A stretch of DNA of 64,000 nt from Cellulomonas sp. NTE-D12 (GCF_027923705.1 NZ_AP026442.1:806001-870000), one strand, 5' to 3'. Positions 1 through 9,840 are shown, numbered from the stretch's first letter. The notes: generated by a model not told the origin, from the letters alone. Numbers and translations are program-made.

Positions 1-775
1 GGGTGCCGCGCAGCAGGTCCTCGAGCCGGCGCAGCGGGTTCAGCGTCAGCGGTGTCGCGTCCTGCCAGCGCTCGCGGAACACCGCCTCGGCGTCGCCGAC
101 GGCCGGACCCTGGACCTGCAGCTGCACGTCGTGCCACGGCGGGGTCGGCCCGTACACCGGCGCCATCTCCACCGGCTGCGGGTCGCCGTGGTGCGCCTCG
201 TCGTCGTGCCGGCTGTGGCACAGGTCGATGCCGCCGATGAAGGCGACGTCGTCCTGCGGCCGGTCGCGGTGCCGCAGCACCACCAGCTTCTGGTGGTGGG
301 ACCCCAGCGGACGCACCCGCATGTCCAGCAGGCACTGCCCGCCGGCCGCCTCGATCTCCTCACCGAGGTGCCGGTTCTGCGCCGCGCTGAACCGGAACCG
401 GTCCCAGTGCGACCGCCACACCAGCCCGCGCACGTCCACGCCGCGTGCGGCGGCGGCCGCGAACACCGGTCCCACCTCGGTGCCGGGACCGCCCAGCCGC
501 TCGTCCGGGTCGCCGCGCCAGTCGGTGAACAGCAGCAGGTCCCCGTCGCCCATCGCCTGGACGGCGGCGAGCAGCGCCGCGAAGTACGCCGAGCCGTGCA
601 CCAGAGGAGTCACCTCGTTGCCGAGGGTCCACGCGCGGCCGTCGGCGTGCCGGCTGTCCAGCACGGTATCCGGGTTGCCGCGGTCCTCCGCGGAGAGGAA
701 CCAGTGCTCCGGGTCGGTGCCCGGCTCCGCCTCGAACGCCGTCGACGGGCCCTGCTCACGCGACGTCACCGACAC
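1..775 (-). CDS. Phospholipase D-like domain protein (3' end beyond window)
   Basis: Only the N-terminal 258 residues lie in the window; the gene runs off the left edge. Read on the minus strand it contains an HQK(x)nD stretch (HQKLVV followed by DD and GGIDLC), the first HKD half-site of the phospholipase D/cardiolipin synthase superfamily, plus a leading region with LLFTDWRGDPDE and VFAAAARRGVDVRGLVW typical of bacterial PLD-like proteins. The second HKD motif would be off the edge, so whether it is a phospholipase, a synthase or a nuclease cannot be decided. GTG at 775 follows a GAGGAGG ribosome site; GTG at 769 is also possible and better spaced. No signal peptide is evident. Confidence 0.75.
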   Translation of the reverse strand, partial: MSVTSREQGPSTAFEAEPGTDPEHWFLSAEDRGNPDTVLDSRHADGRAWTLGNEVTPLVHGSAYFAALLAAVQAMGDGDLLLFTDWRGDPDERLGGPGTEVGPVFAAAAARGVDVRGLVWRSHWDRFRFSAAQNRHLGEEIEAAGGQCLLDMRVRPLGSHHQKLVVLRHRDRPQDDVAFIGGIDLCHSRHDDEAHHGDPQPVEMAPVYGPTPPWHDVQLQVQGPAVGDAEAVFRERWQDATPLTLNPLRRLEDLLRGT

Positions 776-878
776 CGACCTCCTCGCCCCGAGCCTGGCG
801 CCAGCGTAGGGAACCCGCCGCCGACCGGCCCGTCCACGTGCGAGCAGGGACCAACGTCCGTCCCGGGATCGCAACATG

Positions 879-892
879 CGTAATACCTTACG
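879..892. promoter_or_regulatory. Putative MarR operator overlapping a leaderless -10
   Basis: Perfect inverted repeat CGTAA-TACC-TTACG immediately before the marR start. It contains TACCTT (884-889), a TANNNT -10 hexamer six bases before the ATG at 896, so a bound dimer would block the gene's own promoter. Autoregulation is inferred from the family habit. Confidence 0.55.
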
Positions 893-895
893 TAC

Positions 896-1357
896 ATGAC
901 ATCCCGGACCGACGAGGAGGCCGAGGTCTTCGGACGCCTCTTCGTGCTCGGCCAGCACCTCACCCGTCGCGCCGACGAGGCACTGCGGCCGTTGGGCCTC
1001 ACCAGCAAGCAGTGGCTCCTGCTCGCAGTCCTGGTGAAGGGATTCCCCGGTGCGGCACCGACCCTGACCGAGACGGCCGCCGCCTATGGCACCTCCCGGC
1101 AGAACGTGAAGCAGGTCGCGCTCCAGCTGGCGGATCGGGGCCTCGTCGAGCTCGTCGCCGACCCCCAGGACGGTCGGGCCACCCGGCTCGCCCTGCTCCC
1201 TCGGGTGGCGATGCTGGACGAGCCGGCGGTGGCGGAACGGCACGCCGGTCTGCTGCGGGACATGTTCTCGGTGCTGGACGACGCCGAGCTGGCGACGCTG
1301 ACCTCGATGGTCGGACGGTGCATCGACCACCTGGCCGGCACGGAGGTGGCCCGATGA
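896..1357 (+). CDS. MarR family transcriptional regulator
   Basis: 153-residue winged-helix regulator of usual MarR length. Helix-turn-helix about residues 52-82 (TLTETAAAYGTSRQNVKQ), wing around 88-100 containing DPQDGRATRL, the typical DxxDxR signature, flanked by dimerisation helices at both ends. Start ATG lies six bases after a TACCTT -10 hexamer inside a perfect inverted repeat (879-892), suggesting leaderless autoregulated transcription. It overlaps the next gene by four bases (ATGA), so both are co-translated and the membrane protein is its likely main target. Ligand unknown; MarR proteins usually sense phenolic or oxidative compounds. Confidence 0.88.
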   Translation: MTSRTDEEAEVFGRLFVLGQHLTRRADEALRPLGLTSKQWLLLAVLVKGFPGAAPTLTETAAAYGTSRQNVKQVALQLADRGLVELVADPQDGRATRLALLPRVAMLDEPAVAERHAGLLRDMFSVLDDAELATLTSMVGRCIDHLAGTEVAR

Positions 1358-2604
1358 CGCACGCAACCGCGTCCGCGCGCCGCACCGATGTCCGGCCGCG
1401 TCCGTGGCTGGGTCGGGCTGTTCGCGGCCTCGTCGGCACCGCGCTCCTGCTGCACGGCGCGCTGCACCTGCTCGGTGCTGCGTCCGGCCTCCTCGGACAG
1501 CGCGTCGAGAGCCTGCATCGGGTGTCCGGACCCGCGGTCGGCGCGCTGTGGCTGGTCGCGGGCGCCCTCGTCATGGCGGCCGCGGTCGGGCTGCTCGCCG
1601 GTCGACGCCGCTGGTGGACGGTGGGCGCCGCCGCGCTGCTCGTCTCCCCGGTGGCGGTCCTCACCGACTGGTCCGAGGCGTCGTTCGGTACGGCGGCCAA
1701 CCTGCTCCTGCTGCTCGCGGTGGCGCACGGCTGGGCTGCCGAGGGCCCCCGCAGCCGGCGCGAGCGCTTCCGCCGCGCGGCCGCATCGGCCCTGGCAGGA
1801 CCGCCGGCTGCCGCGGGCGGTGACAGGAGGCCCGGCCCCGGCGTCCACCCCGGCGTCGTCGTCACCGAGCACGACCTCGCCGCCCTGCCGCCGGCGCTGG
1901 CCACGTACCTCCGCCGCTCGGGCGCCGTTGGCCAGCCTCACGTCCGTGCCGTCCGGGCGCAGCTGACCGGCCGCATCCGCGGGGGTCCGACGCACCCGTG
2001 GATGCCCTTCACCGTCGAGCAGGTCGACACCGTCGGTGCGTCGATGCAGCGCCACTTCCGCATGGACGCCGTGATGCGCGGCCTCCCGGTCGACGTGCTG
2101 CACACCTTCGCCGACGGGCACGCCGCGATGGAGGTCGCGCTGTGCTCGGTGCTGCCGCTGGTGAACCGGCACGGCCCGGACCTCGACCGCGCCGAGACGG
2201 TCACCCTGTTCAACGACCTGTGCGTGCTCGCCCCGGCCGCCCTGCTGGACGTGCCGGTCGTCTGGCGGCAGCGGGATCCGCACCGGGTCAGCGGCGTGTT
2301 CACCCACGGCAGCCACACGGTGCAGGCCGACCTGCTGTTCGACGCTGACGGCGACCTGGTCGACTTCGTCTCGGACGACCGTCTCGAGGCGAACCCGGAC
2401 GGCACCTTCGTGCCCCGCGGGTGGTCCACCCCGCTGCGCGCCCACCGCGACTTCGGCGGGCGGCGGCTCCCGGCGACCGGTGAGGCGTGGTGGCACACCG
2501 CCGATCCGGACGGCTCGTTCTGCTACATCGAGCTGACGGTGCGCACGCTGGTCACGCTCGGCGCGGGCGAGACGGCCCACGTCCTGGTCGGCACGGGGGA
2601 GTAG
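1354..2604 (+). CDS. Membrane protein with DUF6544-type C-terminal domain
   Basis: 416 residues. The N-terminal 130 residues carry four hydrophobic segments (about 18-38, 50-72, 80-98, 102-122) with a DoxX-like look, followed by a charged Arg/Pro linker and a soluble domain from about residue 170. That domain has RAQLTGRIRGG, PWMPFTVEQ, HRVSGVFTHGSHTVQADLLFD, and SDDRL with GWSTPLRAH, which I associate with the DUF6544 family found in many actinobacteria. Function is unknown. It is translationally coupled to the MarR gene (ATGA overlap at 1354), so it is probably the regulated effector. The family assignment is from memory and should be taken as moderate. Confidence 0.7.
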   Translation: MTHATASARRTDVRPRPWLGRAVRGLVGTALLLHGALHLLGAASGLLGQRVESLHRVSGPAVGALWLVAGALVMAAAVGLLAGRRRWWTVGAAALLVSPVAVLTDWSEASFGTAANLLLLLAVAHGWAAEGPRSRRERFRRAAASALAGPPAAAGGDRRPGPGVHPGVVVTEHDLAALPPALATYLRRSGAVGQPHVRAVRAQLTGRIRGGPTHPWMPFTVEQVDTVGASMQRHFRMDAVMRGLPVDVLHTFADGHAAMEVALCSVLPLVNRHGPDLDRAETVTLFNDLCVLAPAALLDVPVVWRQRDPHRVSGVFTHGSHTVQADLLFDADGDLVDFVSDDRLEANPDGTFVPRGWSTPLRAHRDFGGRRLPATGEAWWHTADPDGSFCYIELTVRTLVTLGAGETAHVLVGTGE

Positions 2605-2696
2605 CGTCGCCGGGCACGGCTGGCGGGGTCGACGCCGTGCCGCTCCCGCGGGACGCTCGTCGTGACCCCTCCTCGTCACCCCGCAAGGACCGTCAC

Positions 2697-4346
2697 ATGC
2701 CTGCCCTGCACCAGCGCTACCTCTCCGAGACCGTGGGCGCCGAGGGCCATCCCACCTCCTTCTCGCTGACCTGCCCGCCGGACTTCAGCTTCGGGTACGA
2801 CGTCGTCGACGAGCTGGCGCGGCGCAGCCCGGACAAGCGCGCTCTGCGCTGGACCGACGACTCGGGCGCGGTGGCTGAGTACACGTTCGCCGACATCGCG
2901 CGGCTGTCCGACCAGGCAGCGTCGTACTTCCAGCAGGCCGGGGTCCGCAAGGGCGACCGGGTGCTGCTCATCCTCAAGCGCCACCCCCAGTTCTGGTGGG
3001 CGATCGTCGGTCTGCACAAGATCGGCGCGGTGGCGGTGCCGGCCACCAACCAGCTGAAGACCCACGACCTGCTCTACCGCCTGCGCAAGGCAGCGATCCG
3101 CGCGGTCGTCTGCACCCAGGAGGGCGACGTCGCCGCGGCGGTCGACGAGGCCGCTGCCGACCTGGGCATCGGCCTGATCCGGGCGGCGGTCCACGGGGCA
3201 CGCGAGGGCTGGGACGACTTCGACGCCGGCGTCGCCGCCGCACCGCCGTTCGTCGCCCCGACGGGTACCGACCGCCCAATCGCGAAGGACCCGCTGCTGC
3301 TCTACTTCACCTCCGGCACCACCGCCGAGCCCAAGATGGTGCTGCACGACCACAGCTACCCGATCGCGCACATCCCCACGGCCAGGTACTGGCAGCACGT
3401 CGACCCGGACGGCCTGCACCTGACCGTCAGCGAGACCGGCTGGGCCAAGTCGGTGTGGGGCAAGCTCTACGGGCAGTGGCTGATGGAGGCCGCGGTCGAC
3501 GTCTACGACTTCGACCGGTTCGACCCCAGGAAGATGCTCCAGCACCTGCACGACGCGCAGGTGACCACGTTCTGCGCCCCGCCGACCATCTACCGGTTCC
3601 TGGTCGCCGAGGACCTGTCCGGCTACGACCTGTCGAACCTGCGGCACGCGACCACCGCCGGCGAGGCGATGAACCCGGTGGTGGCCGAGAAGTTCCGGGG
3701 CCTGACCGGCCTGGAGCTCAAGGAGGGCTACGGCCAGACGGAGATGACGCTCGCGGCGTTCACCGCCTACTGGCAGCCGGCCCGCCCGGGCTCGATGGGC
3801 ACCCCGTCGCCGGCCTACGACGTGGTGCTGCTCCGCGAGGACGGCACCGTCGCGGCACCGGGGGAGGAGGGCGAGATCTGCGTCCGGGCCGACCGCGACG
3901 CCCGCCCGCTCGGCCTGTTCCTGGGCTACGCCGACGACGACGTGATCACCGACACCGCCTGGCACGACGGGTACTACCACACGCACGACCTGGCGACGGC
4001 GGACGCCGACGGCTACCTCTGGTACGTCGGCCGCACCGACGACATGATCAAGACCTCGGGCTACCGCGTCGGCCCGTTCGAGGTCGAGTCGATCGTGCAC
4101 GACCACCCCGCCGTCCGGGAGTGCGCCATCACGGGCGTCCCGGACGAGATCCGCGGCGTGGTGATCAAGGCGACCATCGTCCTGGCGGAGCCGTACACGG
4201 CGTCCACCGACCTGGCGCACGAGATCCAGCAGTTCGTGAAGTCCCGCACGGCGCCGTACAAGTACCCCCGCGTCGTCGAGTTCGTCGACGTCCTGCCCAA
4301 GACGATCTCGGGCAAGATCCGCCGGGTCGAGCTCCGCGGCCGCTGA
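2697..4346 (+). CDS. AMP-dependent acyl-CoA synthetase, medium-chain/ACSM-like
   Basis: 549-residue member of the ANL adenylate-forming superfamily, activating a carboxylic acid to acyl-AMP and then acyl-CoA. Motifs in order: phosphate loop YFTSGTTAEPKM near residue 203, aromatic/adenine motif GYGQTE near 344, hinge motif GRTDDMIKTSGYRVGP near 445, and the C-terminal catalytic lysine in PKTISGKIRR near 539. Length and the TAEPKM/EGYGQTE forms resemble the acetyl/medium-chain acyl-CoA synthetase branch rather than long-chain FadD. Start ATG at 2697 leaves a 92-base gap after the preceding gene with AAGGA just upstream. Substrate chain length cannot be read from sequence. No obvious pathway partner adjoins it. 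Confidence 0.88.
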   Translation: MPALHQRYLSETVGAEGHPTSFSLTCPPDFSFGYDVVDELARRSPDKRALRWTDDSGAVAEYTFADIARLSDQAASYFQQAGVRKGDRVLLILKRHPQFWWAIVGLHKIGAVAVPATNQLKTHDLLYRLRKAAIRAVVCTQEGDVAAAVDEAAADLGIGLIRAAVHGAREGWDDFDAGVAAAPPFVAPTGTDRPIAKDPLLLYFTSGTTAEPKMVLHDHSYPIAHIPTARYWQHVDPDGLHLTVSETGWAKSVWGKLYGQWLMEAAVDVYDFDRFDPRKMLQHLHDAQVTTFCAPPTIYRFLVAEDLSGYDLSNLRHATTAGEAMNPVVAEKFRGLTGLELKEGYGQTEMTLAAFTAYWQPARPGSMGTPSPAYDVVLLREDGTVAAPGEEGEICVRADRDARPLGLFLGYADDDVITDTAWHDGYYHTHDLATADADGYLWYVGRTDDMIKTSGYRVGPFEVESIVHDHPAVRECAITGVPDEIRGVVIKATIVLAEPYTASTDLAHEIQQFVKSRTAPYKYPRVVEFVDVLPKTISGKIRRVELRGR

Positions 4347-4377
4347 GCGCGCCGGCGGGCGTGAGCGCGCCCGCCGC

Positions 4378-4383
4378 TAGGGT
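4378..4383 (+). promoter_or_regulatory. Leaderless -10 hexamer TAGGGT for ROK gene
   Basis: TAGGGT ends seven bases before the ATG at 4391 and no Shine-Dalgarno sequence lies between, consistent with transcription starting at the start codon. Confidence 0.45.
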
Positions 4384-4390
4384 GTGCGCC

Positions 4391-5596
4391 ATGCAGCCCG
4401 ACGGCGTCGACGGGGACGCCCCCGCCAGCCGCGGCGCCGCGCGCCCGGCGCGCCTCTCCCCGCTGTCGGCCGTGCTCGGCGCCGTGCTGCAGGCCCGTGA
4501 GCCCGTCTCCCGCGCCCAGATCGCCGCCTCGCTCGGGCTGTCCCGCGGCACCGTCTCCGGCATCGCGGACCAGCTCCTCTCCGCCGGGCTGGTCCGCGAG
4601 CTCGATCCGGTGCTGGTCGGTCGTGCCGGCCGGCCGGCGGTGCCGCTGGCCGGTGCCCTCGGCACGGTGGCCGGCCTCGGCATGGAGGTGAACGTCGACT
4701 ACTACGGCCTGCGCGCGGTGGACCTCGCCGGGCGTGTCCTGTTCGAGCAGGTGGTCGACGAGGACCTGCGCGGCAGCGACCCGGAGGTCGCCCTGGGCCG
4801 CCTCGCCGACCTGGCAGGAAGGGTGATCCTGGACCTGCAGGAGGCGGGGCTGCGCGTCGCGGGGACGGCGCTGGCGCTGCCCGGCCTGGTCAACCGGGTC
4901 ACCGGTCCGTTGCGGTACGCGCCCAACCTGGGCTGGCGCGACGTGGACGTCGTCCGGCTGATGTCCCGGCACCCGGTGCTGGCCGCCTTCCCGCCCAGCC
5001 TGGCGAACGAGGCGAACCTGGCCGCCCGGGCCGAGGCGTGGGCACGTCGGGGCCGGGTGGCGCCGTCGTTCTTCTACGTCTCCGGCGAGCTCGGCATCGG
5101 TGGCGCGATCGTCCTCGAGGGCGAGATCTTCGCGGGCCGGCACGGGTGGAGCGGTGAGATCGGGCACGTGGTGGTCGAACCCGCGCTCGGTGCGGAGCGG
5201 GGTGGCCTCGAGGCGCTCGCCGGCCAGGCGCTGATGCTGCGGGCGGCCGGCATGCCGGTCGGAGCGACGATCGCCGATCTCGCGGCTGCTGCCGAGCGTG
5301 GCGAGGCCCAACCGTTGGCGGCGGTCCGGGACGCCGGTCGGATGCTCGGCACCGCGCTCGCGGCGGCGGCGAACATCCTCGACATCGGCGAGGTGGTGCT
5401 GGGCGGCAGCTTCGGTCAGCTGTTCGACCACCTGCACGGCCAGGTCGAGGACTGCCTGCAGCAGATGGTGATCTTCGCCCCCTGGTCCACACCGGCCGTG
5501 ACGCGCGCCCGCGCCGGGGAGCTGCCCGCGATGGCAGGCGGCGCGCTGACCGTCCTGCGGAGCGTCGTGGACGACGCCGAGGCCTGGGTCGCCTGA
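4391..5596 (+). CDS. ROK family transcriptional regulator, zinc motif absent
   Basis: 401 residues. Winged helix-turn-helix at about 22-75 (SRAQIAASLGLSRGTVSGIADQLL), then a ROK sugar-kinase-like domain at about 95-390 with GTALALPGLVN, NEANLAA, and GELGIGGAIVLEGEIFAGRHGWSGEIGHVVVEP. In most ROK proteins the next segment is a CxCGxxGCxE zinc site; here it reads GAERGGLEALAG with no cysteine, so zinc binding is lost. Located directly upstream of, and co-directional with, the ChvE/MmsAB sugar importer, which it most likely represses in the absence of its sugar ligand (XylR/NagC logic). Start supported by a leaderless -10 at 4378. Confidence 0.88.
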   Translation: MQPDGVDGDAPASRGAARPARLSPLSAVLGAVLQAREPVSRAQIAASLGLSRGTVSGIADQLLSAGLVRELDPVLVGRAGRPAVPLAGALGTVAGLGMEVNVDYYGLRAVDLAGRVLFEQVVDEDLRGSDPEVALGRLADLAGRVILDLQEAGLRVAGTALALPGLVNRVTGPLRYAPNLGWRDVDVVRLMSRHPVLAAFPPSLANEANLAARAEAWARRGRVAPSFFYVSGELGIGGAIVLEGEIFAGRHGWSGEIGHVVVEPALGAERGGLEALAGQALMLRAAGMPVGATIADLAAAAERGEAQPLAAVRDAGRMLGTALAAAANILDIGEVVLGGSFGQLFDHLHGQVEDCLQQMVIFAPWSTPAVTRARAGELPAMAGGALTVLRSVVDDAEAWVA

Positions 5597-5672
5597 CCCC
5601 GTCGCGGCCACCGTTGCCGCATTGTGACCTTGGCGAGCCGTCGAAGCGTTGTCCGACCCTGTCCGACGATGG

Positions 5673-5695
5673 TTTAGTTCTGCCCGACAACAAAA
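5673..5695. promoter_or_regulatory. Candidate ROK operator upstream of chvE
   Basis: Imperfect inverted repeat with arms TTTAGTT (5673-5679) and AACAAAA (5689-5695) around nine bases, resembling the TTAGTT-type half-sites of XylR/ROK repressors. A second pair, GTTGTC (5648-5653) and GACAAC (5686-5691), and two GTCCGAC direct repeats (5651, 5661) overlap it. AT content here is well above the surroundings. Confidence 0.4.
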
Positions 5696-5808
5696 AGGGG
5701 TTCCGGTCGGCACGCGCCGCCGAGCCCCCACGACGGCGGCCCGCGACGGAGCGGCGCCGTGCACCCGACCGGGGGGTCCGGTCGGTGTTGTGAGAGGTCA
5801 GGACGACG

Positions 5809-6945
5809 ATGACGTTGACACGGACCAAGCTGGTCGCGGTCGTGATGGGTGCGGCTCTCGCGCTCGCCTCGGTCGCGGGATGCAGCAGCACCCGCAGCAA
5901 CAACACTCCCGCCGGGGGCGCCACCTCGGCGAACGCGGCGGGCACCCTGGTCGGCATCGCGATGCCGACCAAGAGCCTCGAGCGGTGGAACCGTGACGGT
6001 GCCCACCTGGAGGACCTGCTGAAGAAGGCCGGCTACCAGACCAGCCTGCAGTACGCCGACAACAAGGTGGACCAGCAGGTCACGCAGCTGCAGAACATGA
6101 TCAACCAGGGCGCCAAGGTCCTGGTCATCGCCTCCATCGACGGCAAGGCGCTCGGCCCGGTGCTGCAGCAGGCTGCGGACAAGGGCGCGAAGGTGATCGC
6201 GTACGACCGCCTGATCAACGAGTCCCCGAACGTCGACTACTACGCCACGTTCGACAACTACAAGGTCGGTCAGCTGCAGGGCCAGTTCATCGAGACGGCC
6301 CTCGGTCTGAAGGACGGCAAGGGTCCGTTCAACCTCGAGCCCTTCGCCGGTTCGCCCGACGACAACAACGCCAAGTTCTTCTTCTCCGGCGCCTGGGACG
6401 TGCTGAACCCCTACGTCCAGTCCGGCAAGCTCGTCGTGCCCTCCGGCAAGGCCCCGAAGACGGACGCCGACTGGACCTCGATCGGCATCCAGGAGTGGAA
6501 GTCCGAGACGGCTCAGTCCGAGATGCAGAACCGCATCAACTCGTTCTACGCGGGCGGCAAGAAGATCCAGGTCGTCCTGTCCCCGAACGACTCCCTCGCG
6601 CTGGGCATCGCCCAGGCCCTCGACGCGGCCGGCTACAAGCCGGGTTCCGACTGGCCCGTGCTGACCGGCCAGGACGCCGACAAGGCGAACGTCCTGAACA
6701 TGCTCCAGGGCAAGCAGTCCATGACGGTCTGGAAGGACACCCGGGCGCTCGGTGACGAGGTCGCCAAGATGGTCGACCAGGTGGTCAAGGGCCAGACCGT
6801 TGACGTCAACGACACCAAGACGTACGACAACGGCAAGAAGGTCGTCCCGACCTACCTGCTCGCGCCGCAGGTGGTCACCAAGGACACGGTGAAGAAGTCG
6901 CTGGTGGACTCCGGGTTCTACTCCGCCTCCGACCTCGGTCTGTGA
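5809..6945 (+). CDS. chvE: Multiple-monosaccharide ABC transporter, sugar-binding lipoprotein
   Basis: 378-residue extracytoplasmic sugar receptor. N-terminus has a lipoprotein signal (KLVAVVMGAALALASVAGC) with the cysteine at residue 25, so it is membrane-anchored outside the cell. The mature part is a type-I periplasmic-binding-protein fold matching ChvE: VGIAMPTKSLERWNRDG, DNKVDQQVTQLQNMINQG, VIAYDRLI, and TGQDADKANV near the hinge. Homologues bind galactose, glucose, arabinose or xylose. It is the first gene of a chvE-mmsA-mmsB operon, preceded by a ROK regulator and an operator-like repeat at 5673-5695. Ligand preference cannot be read from sequence. Confidence 0.93.
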   Translation: MTLTRTKLVAVVMGAALALASVAGCSSTRSNNTPAGGATSANAAGTLVGIAMPTKSLERWNRDGAHLEDLLKKAGYQTSLQYADNKVDQQVTQLQNMINQGAKVLVIASIDGKALGPVLQQAADKGAKVIAYDRLINESPNVDYYATFDNYKVGQLQGQFIETALGLKDGKGPFNLEPFAGSPDDNNAKFFFSGAWDVLNPYVQSGKLVVPSGKAPKTDADWTSIGIQEWKSETAQSEMQNRINSFYAGGKKIQVVLSPNDSLALGIAQALDAAGYKPGSDWPVLTGQDADKANVLNMLQGKQSMTVWKDTRALGDEVAKMVDQVVKGQTVDVNDTKTYDNGKKVVPTYLLAPQVVTKDTVKKSLVDSGFYSASDLGL

Positions 6946-7023
6946 CGTCGCGCGCCGCCGGTCCGCAGCACGCGGGCCGGCGGCGCCCGTCCGTCCCGGC
7001 AGCCCTACCGGAGTGAGGAACTC

Positions 7024-8571
7024 ATGGAGCAGAGCACCATCCTCGAGATGCGCGGCATCACCAAGCGCTTCCCGGGTGTCATCGCGCTGAACGACGTCAA
7101 CCTCGCGGTCACCCGCGGCGAGGTGCACGCGATCTGCGGCGAGAACGGTGCGGGCAAGTCGACCCTGATGAAGGTCCTGTCAGGGGTCTACCCGCACGGC
7201 AGCTACGAGGGCGAGATCGTCTTCGACGGCGAGCCGGTGGAGTTCCGCGGCATCCGCGACTCCGAGCGCAAGGGCATCGTCATCATCCACCAGGAGCTCG
7301 CGCTCAGCCCGTACCTGTCGCTCGCCGAGAACATCTTCCTCGGCAACGAGCGCAGCCGGCGCGGCGTCGTGGACTGGAACAGGACGAACTCCGAGGCGGC
7401 CCGGCTCCTGCGGCGCGTCGGGCTCACCGAGCCCCCGGACACCCGCGTCACCGACATCGGCGTGGGCAAGCAGCAGCTGGTGGAGATCGCCAAGGCGCTG
7501 TCCAAGGAGGTCAAGCTCCTCATCCTCGACGAGCCGACGGCCGCGCTGAACGACGAGGACAGCGACCACCTGCTCGACCTGATCCGCGGCCTGCGGGACG
7601 ACGGCATCACCTCGATCATCATCAGCCACAAGCTCAACGAGCTCGAGGCGATCGCGGACTCCACGACGGTGATCCGGGACGGGCGCACCATCGAGACGCT
7701 CGACATGCACGGTGCGGAGCCGGTGACCCAGGACCGCCTGATCCGGGGCATGGTCGGCCGCGCGCTCGACCACCGGTTCCCGGAGCACACGCCGACGATC
7801 GGCGAGGAGGTGCTCCGCATCGAGGACTGGACGGTCCACCACCCGATCGACCGGCAGCGCGTCGTGGTGCGCAACGCGTCGGTGAACGTGCGGCGCGGCG
7901 AGATCGTCGGGCTCGCCGGGCTGATGGGTGCCGGCCGGACCGAGCTCGCGATGAGCGTGTTCGGCCGCCGGTACGGCGCCGGCATCTCGGGTCGGGTCTA
8001 CAAGAACGGCGCGGAGGTGGACACCTCCACGGTGCCGGCCGCCATCCGGGCCGGCATCGCGTACGCCACCGAGGACCGCAAGCGGTACGGCCTCAACCTC
8101 ATCGACACCATCCAGCACAACGTGAGCGCGTCGGCGCTGGGCAAGGTCGCCCGCTGGGGCGTCGTCGACAAGAACGTGGAGCTCGCCACGGCGGAGCGGT
8201 TCCGCAAGGAGCTGGCCGTCAAGTCGCCCACCGTGGCGGCCCTGGTCGGCAAGCTCTCGGGTGGCAACCAGCAGAAGGTCGTCCTGAGCAAGTGGATCTT
8301 CGCCGACCCGGACGTGCTGATCCTGGACGAGCCCACCCGCGGCATCGACATCGGCGCCAAGTTCGAGATCTACACGATCGTGAACCGGCTGGCGGACGAG
8401 GGGAAGGCCGTCATCCTCATCTCCTCCGAGCTGCCCGAGCTCATCGGCGTCTGCGACCGCATCTACACGCTCAGTCAGGGCAGCGTCACCGGCGAGGTCG
8501 CCAGGGCGGACGCGACCCAGGAGCACCTCATGCACCTCATGACCATGGACAAGAACGGGATCACGCGATGA
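7024..8571 (+). CDS. mmsA: Multiple-monosaccharide ABC transporter, ATP-binding protein
   Basis: 515-residue double-nucleotide-binding-domain ATPase of the CUT2 sugar class (GguA/XylG/RbsA). First domain: Walker [10 protein letters not shown] near residue 39, signature-like [13 protein letters not shown] near 146, Walker [12 protein letters not shown] near 164. Second domain: degenerate Walker [10 protein letters not shown] near 300, canonical signature LSGGNQQKV near 413, Walker [14 protein letters not shown] near 432. The asymmetry of one degenerate site is normal for the class. GAGGAA ribosome site before ATG at 7024; four-base overlap with the permease gene. Powers import of the sugar delivered by the upstream lipoprotein. 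Confidence 0.94.
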   Translation: MEQSTILEMRGITKRFPGVIALNDVNLAVTRGEVHAICGENGAGKSTLMKVLSGVYPHGSYEGEIVFDGEPVEFRGIRDSERKGIVIIHQELALSPYLSLAENIFLGNERSRRGVVDWNRTNSEAARLLRRVGLTEPPDTRVTDIGVGKQQLVEIAKALSKEVKLLILDEPTAALNDEDSDHLLDLIRGLRDDGITSIIISHKLNELEAIADSTTVIRDGRTIETLDMHGAEPVTQDRLIRGMVGRALDHRFPEHTPTIGEEVLRIEDWTVHHPIDRQRVVVRNASVNVRRGEIVGLAGLMGAGRTELAMSVFGRRYGAGISGRVYKNGAEVDTSTVPAAIRAGIAYATEDRKRYGLNLIDTIQHNVSASALGKVARWGVVDKNVELATAERFRKELAVKSPTVAALVGKLSGGNQQKVVLSKWIFADPDVLILDEPTRGIDIGAKFEIYTIVNRLADEGKAVILISSELPELIGVCDRIYTLSQGSVTGEVARADATQEHLMHLMTMDKNGITR

Positions 8572-9782
8572 GCACGCAAACGACGCCCCTGACGGGCGCG
8601 GTCGAGGGTGAGGCGACCCGGGGCTCGGCACTGGGCAGCAGCGTCCGGCAGTACGGGATCTTCGGCGCGCTCGTCGTCCTCCTGCTGCTGTTCCAGGTCC
8701 TCACGCACGGCAAGCTGCTGTTGGCCAACAACGTCGCGAGCCTGTTCCAGCAGAACGCGTACGTGATCATCCTGGCCATCGGCATGCTGATGGTGATCGT
8801 CGCCGGGCACATCGACCTGTCGGTCGGCTCGATGGTGGCGTTCATCGGTGGCGTGGTGGCGCTCTCCATGCGGGACCTGCACCTGCCCTGGCTGGTCGCG
8901 GTGCTCGTCGGCATCCTGGTGGGCGCCCTCGCCGGCGCCTGGCAGGGGTTCTGGGTCGCCTACGTCGGCATACCCGCCTTCATCGTCACGCTGGCGGGGA
9001 TGCTGCTGTTCCGAGGCCTGGCCATCGTCATGGTGGGCGAGACCGTCGCGGGGCTGCCGAACGGCTACATCAAGATCTCCAACGGCTTCGTGCCCAACTG
9101 GCTCGGGTTCGCCGGCAACCTCGACGCGGTCACGCTGGCGATCGGCGCCATCGGCGTCGCGGCGGTGGTGCTCACGCAGGTGCGGTCGCGGATGGCCAAG
9201 CGCAAGCACGGGCTGCACGTGGAGTCCGGCATGGCATTCGTGGCCAAGAACCTCCTGGTGGCGGTCGCCATCGGCGCTCTGACCGTGGTGCTGTCGCTCA
9301 GCTCCGGCGGCACGCCCATCGTGCTGGTGATCATCGGGCTGCTGGTGATCGCGTACTCGTTCGTCATGGGCAACACCGTGTTCGGGCGGCGCATCTACGC
9401 GATCGGCGGCAACCGGCCCGCGGCGATCCTGTCCGGCGTCAACACGCGGGCGGTGGACTTCTCGATCTTCGTGAACATCGGCGCGCTGACCGGTATCGCG
9501 GCGATCGTCAACTCCTCGCGTGCGGGCGCCGCGGTCGCGTCGGCGGGCAACGGGTACGAGCTCGACGCGATCGCGGCCTGCTTCATCGGCGGGGCGGCGG
9601 TGACCGGCGGGATCGGGCGCATCTCCGGGGCCATCGTCGGTGCGCTGATCATGGGCGTGCTCAACATGGGCCTGTCGATCATGGCGGTGAACTCCGCCTG
9701 GCAGATGGCGATCAAGGGCCTGGTGCTCCTGGCCGCCGTCGCCTTCGACCTGGTCAACAAGCGGCGCGCAGGCACTCTGTAG
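8568..9782 (+). CDS. mmsB: Multiple-monosaccharide ABC transporter, permease
   Basis: 404-residue polytopic permease (about ten hydrophobic segments), of the BPD_transp_2 / GguB-XylH type. Family features: [65 protein letters not shown] and the terminal [21 protein letters not shown] segment. The region between residues about 175 and 260 holds the extra hydrophobic pair seen in this longer ChvE-linked subfamily as compared with RbsC. Start ATG overlaps the stop of mmsA (ATGA). A strong hairpin 20 bases past its stop (9801-9840) ends the operon. Confidence 0.93.
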   Translation: MSTQTTPLTGAVEGEATRGSALGSSVRQYGIFGALVVLLLLFQVLTHGKLLLANNVASLFQQNAYVIILAIGMLMVIVAGHIDLSVGSMVAFIGGVVALSMRDLHLPWLVAVLVGILVGALAGAWQGFWVAYVGIPAFIVTLAGMLLFRGLAIVMVGETVAGLPNGYIKISNGFVPNWLGFAGNLDAVTLAIGAIGVAAVVLTQVRSRMAKRKHGLHVESGMAFVAKNLLVAVAIGALTVVLSLSSGGTPIVLVIIGLLVIAYSFVMGNTVFGRRIYAIGGNRPAAILSGVNTRAVDFSIFVNIGALTGIAAIVNSSRAGAAVASAGNGYELDAIAACFIGGAAVTGGIGRISGAIVGALIMGVLNMGLSIMAVNSAWQMAIKGLVLLAAVAFDLVNKRRAGTL

Positions 9783-9800
9783 CCGAGCGCAACGCGGCGG

Positions 9801-9840
9801 CGGTGCGCACCGGGGGAACAGCGGCTCCCGGTGCGCACCG
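9801..9840 (+). terminator. Hairpin terminator of the sugar-transport operon
   Basis: Perfect 14-base inverted arms (9801-9814 and 9827-9840) around a 12-base loop, starting 19 bases after the mmsB stop. No U-tract, as usual in high-GC actinobacteria. Confidence 0.75.
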
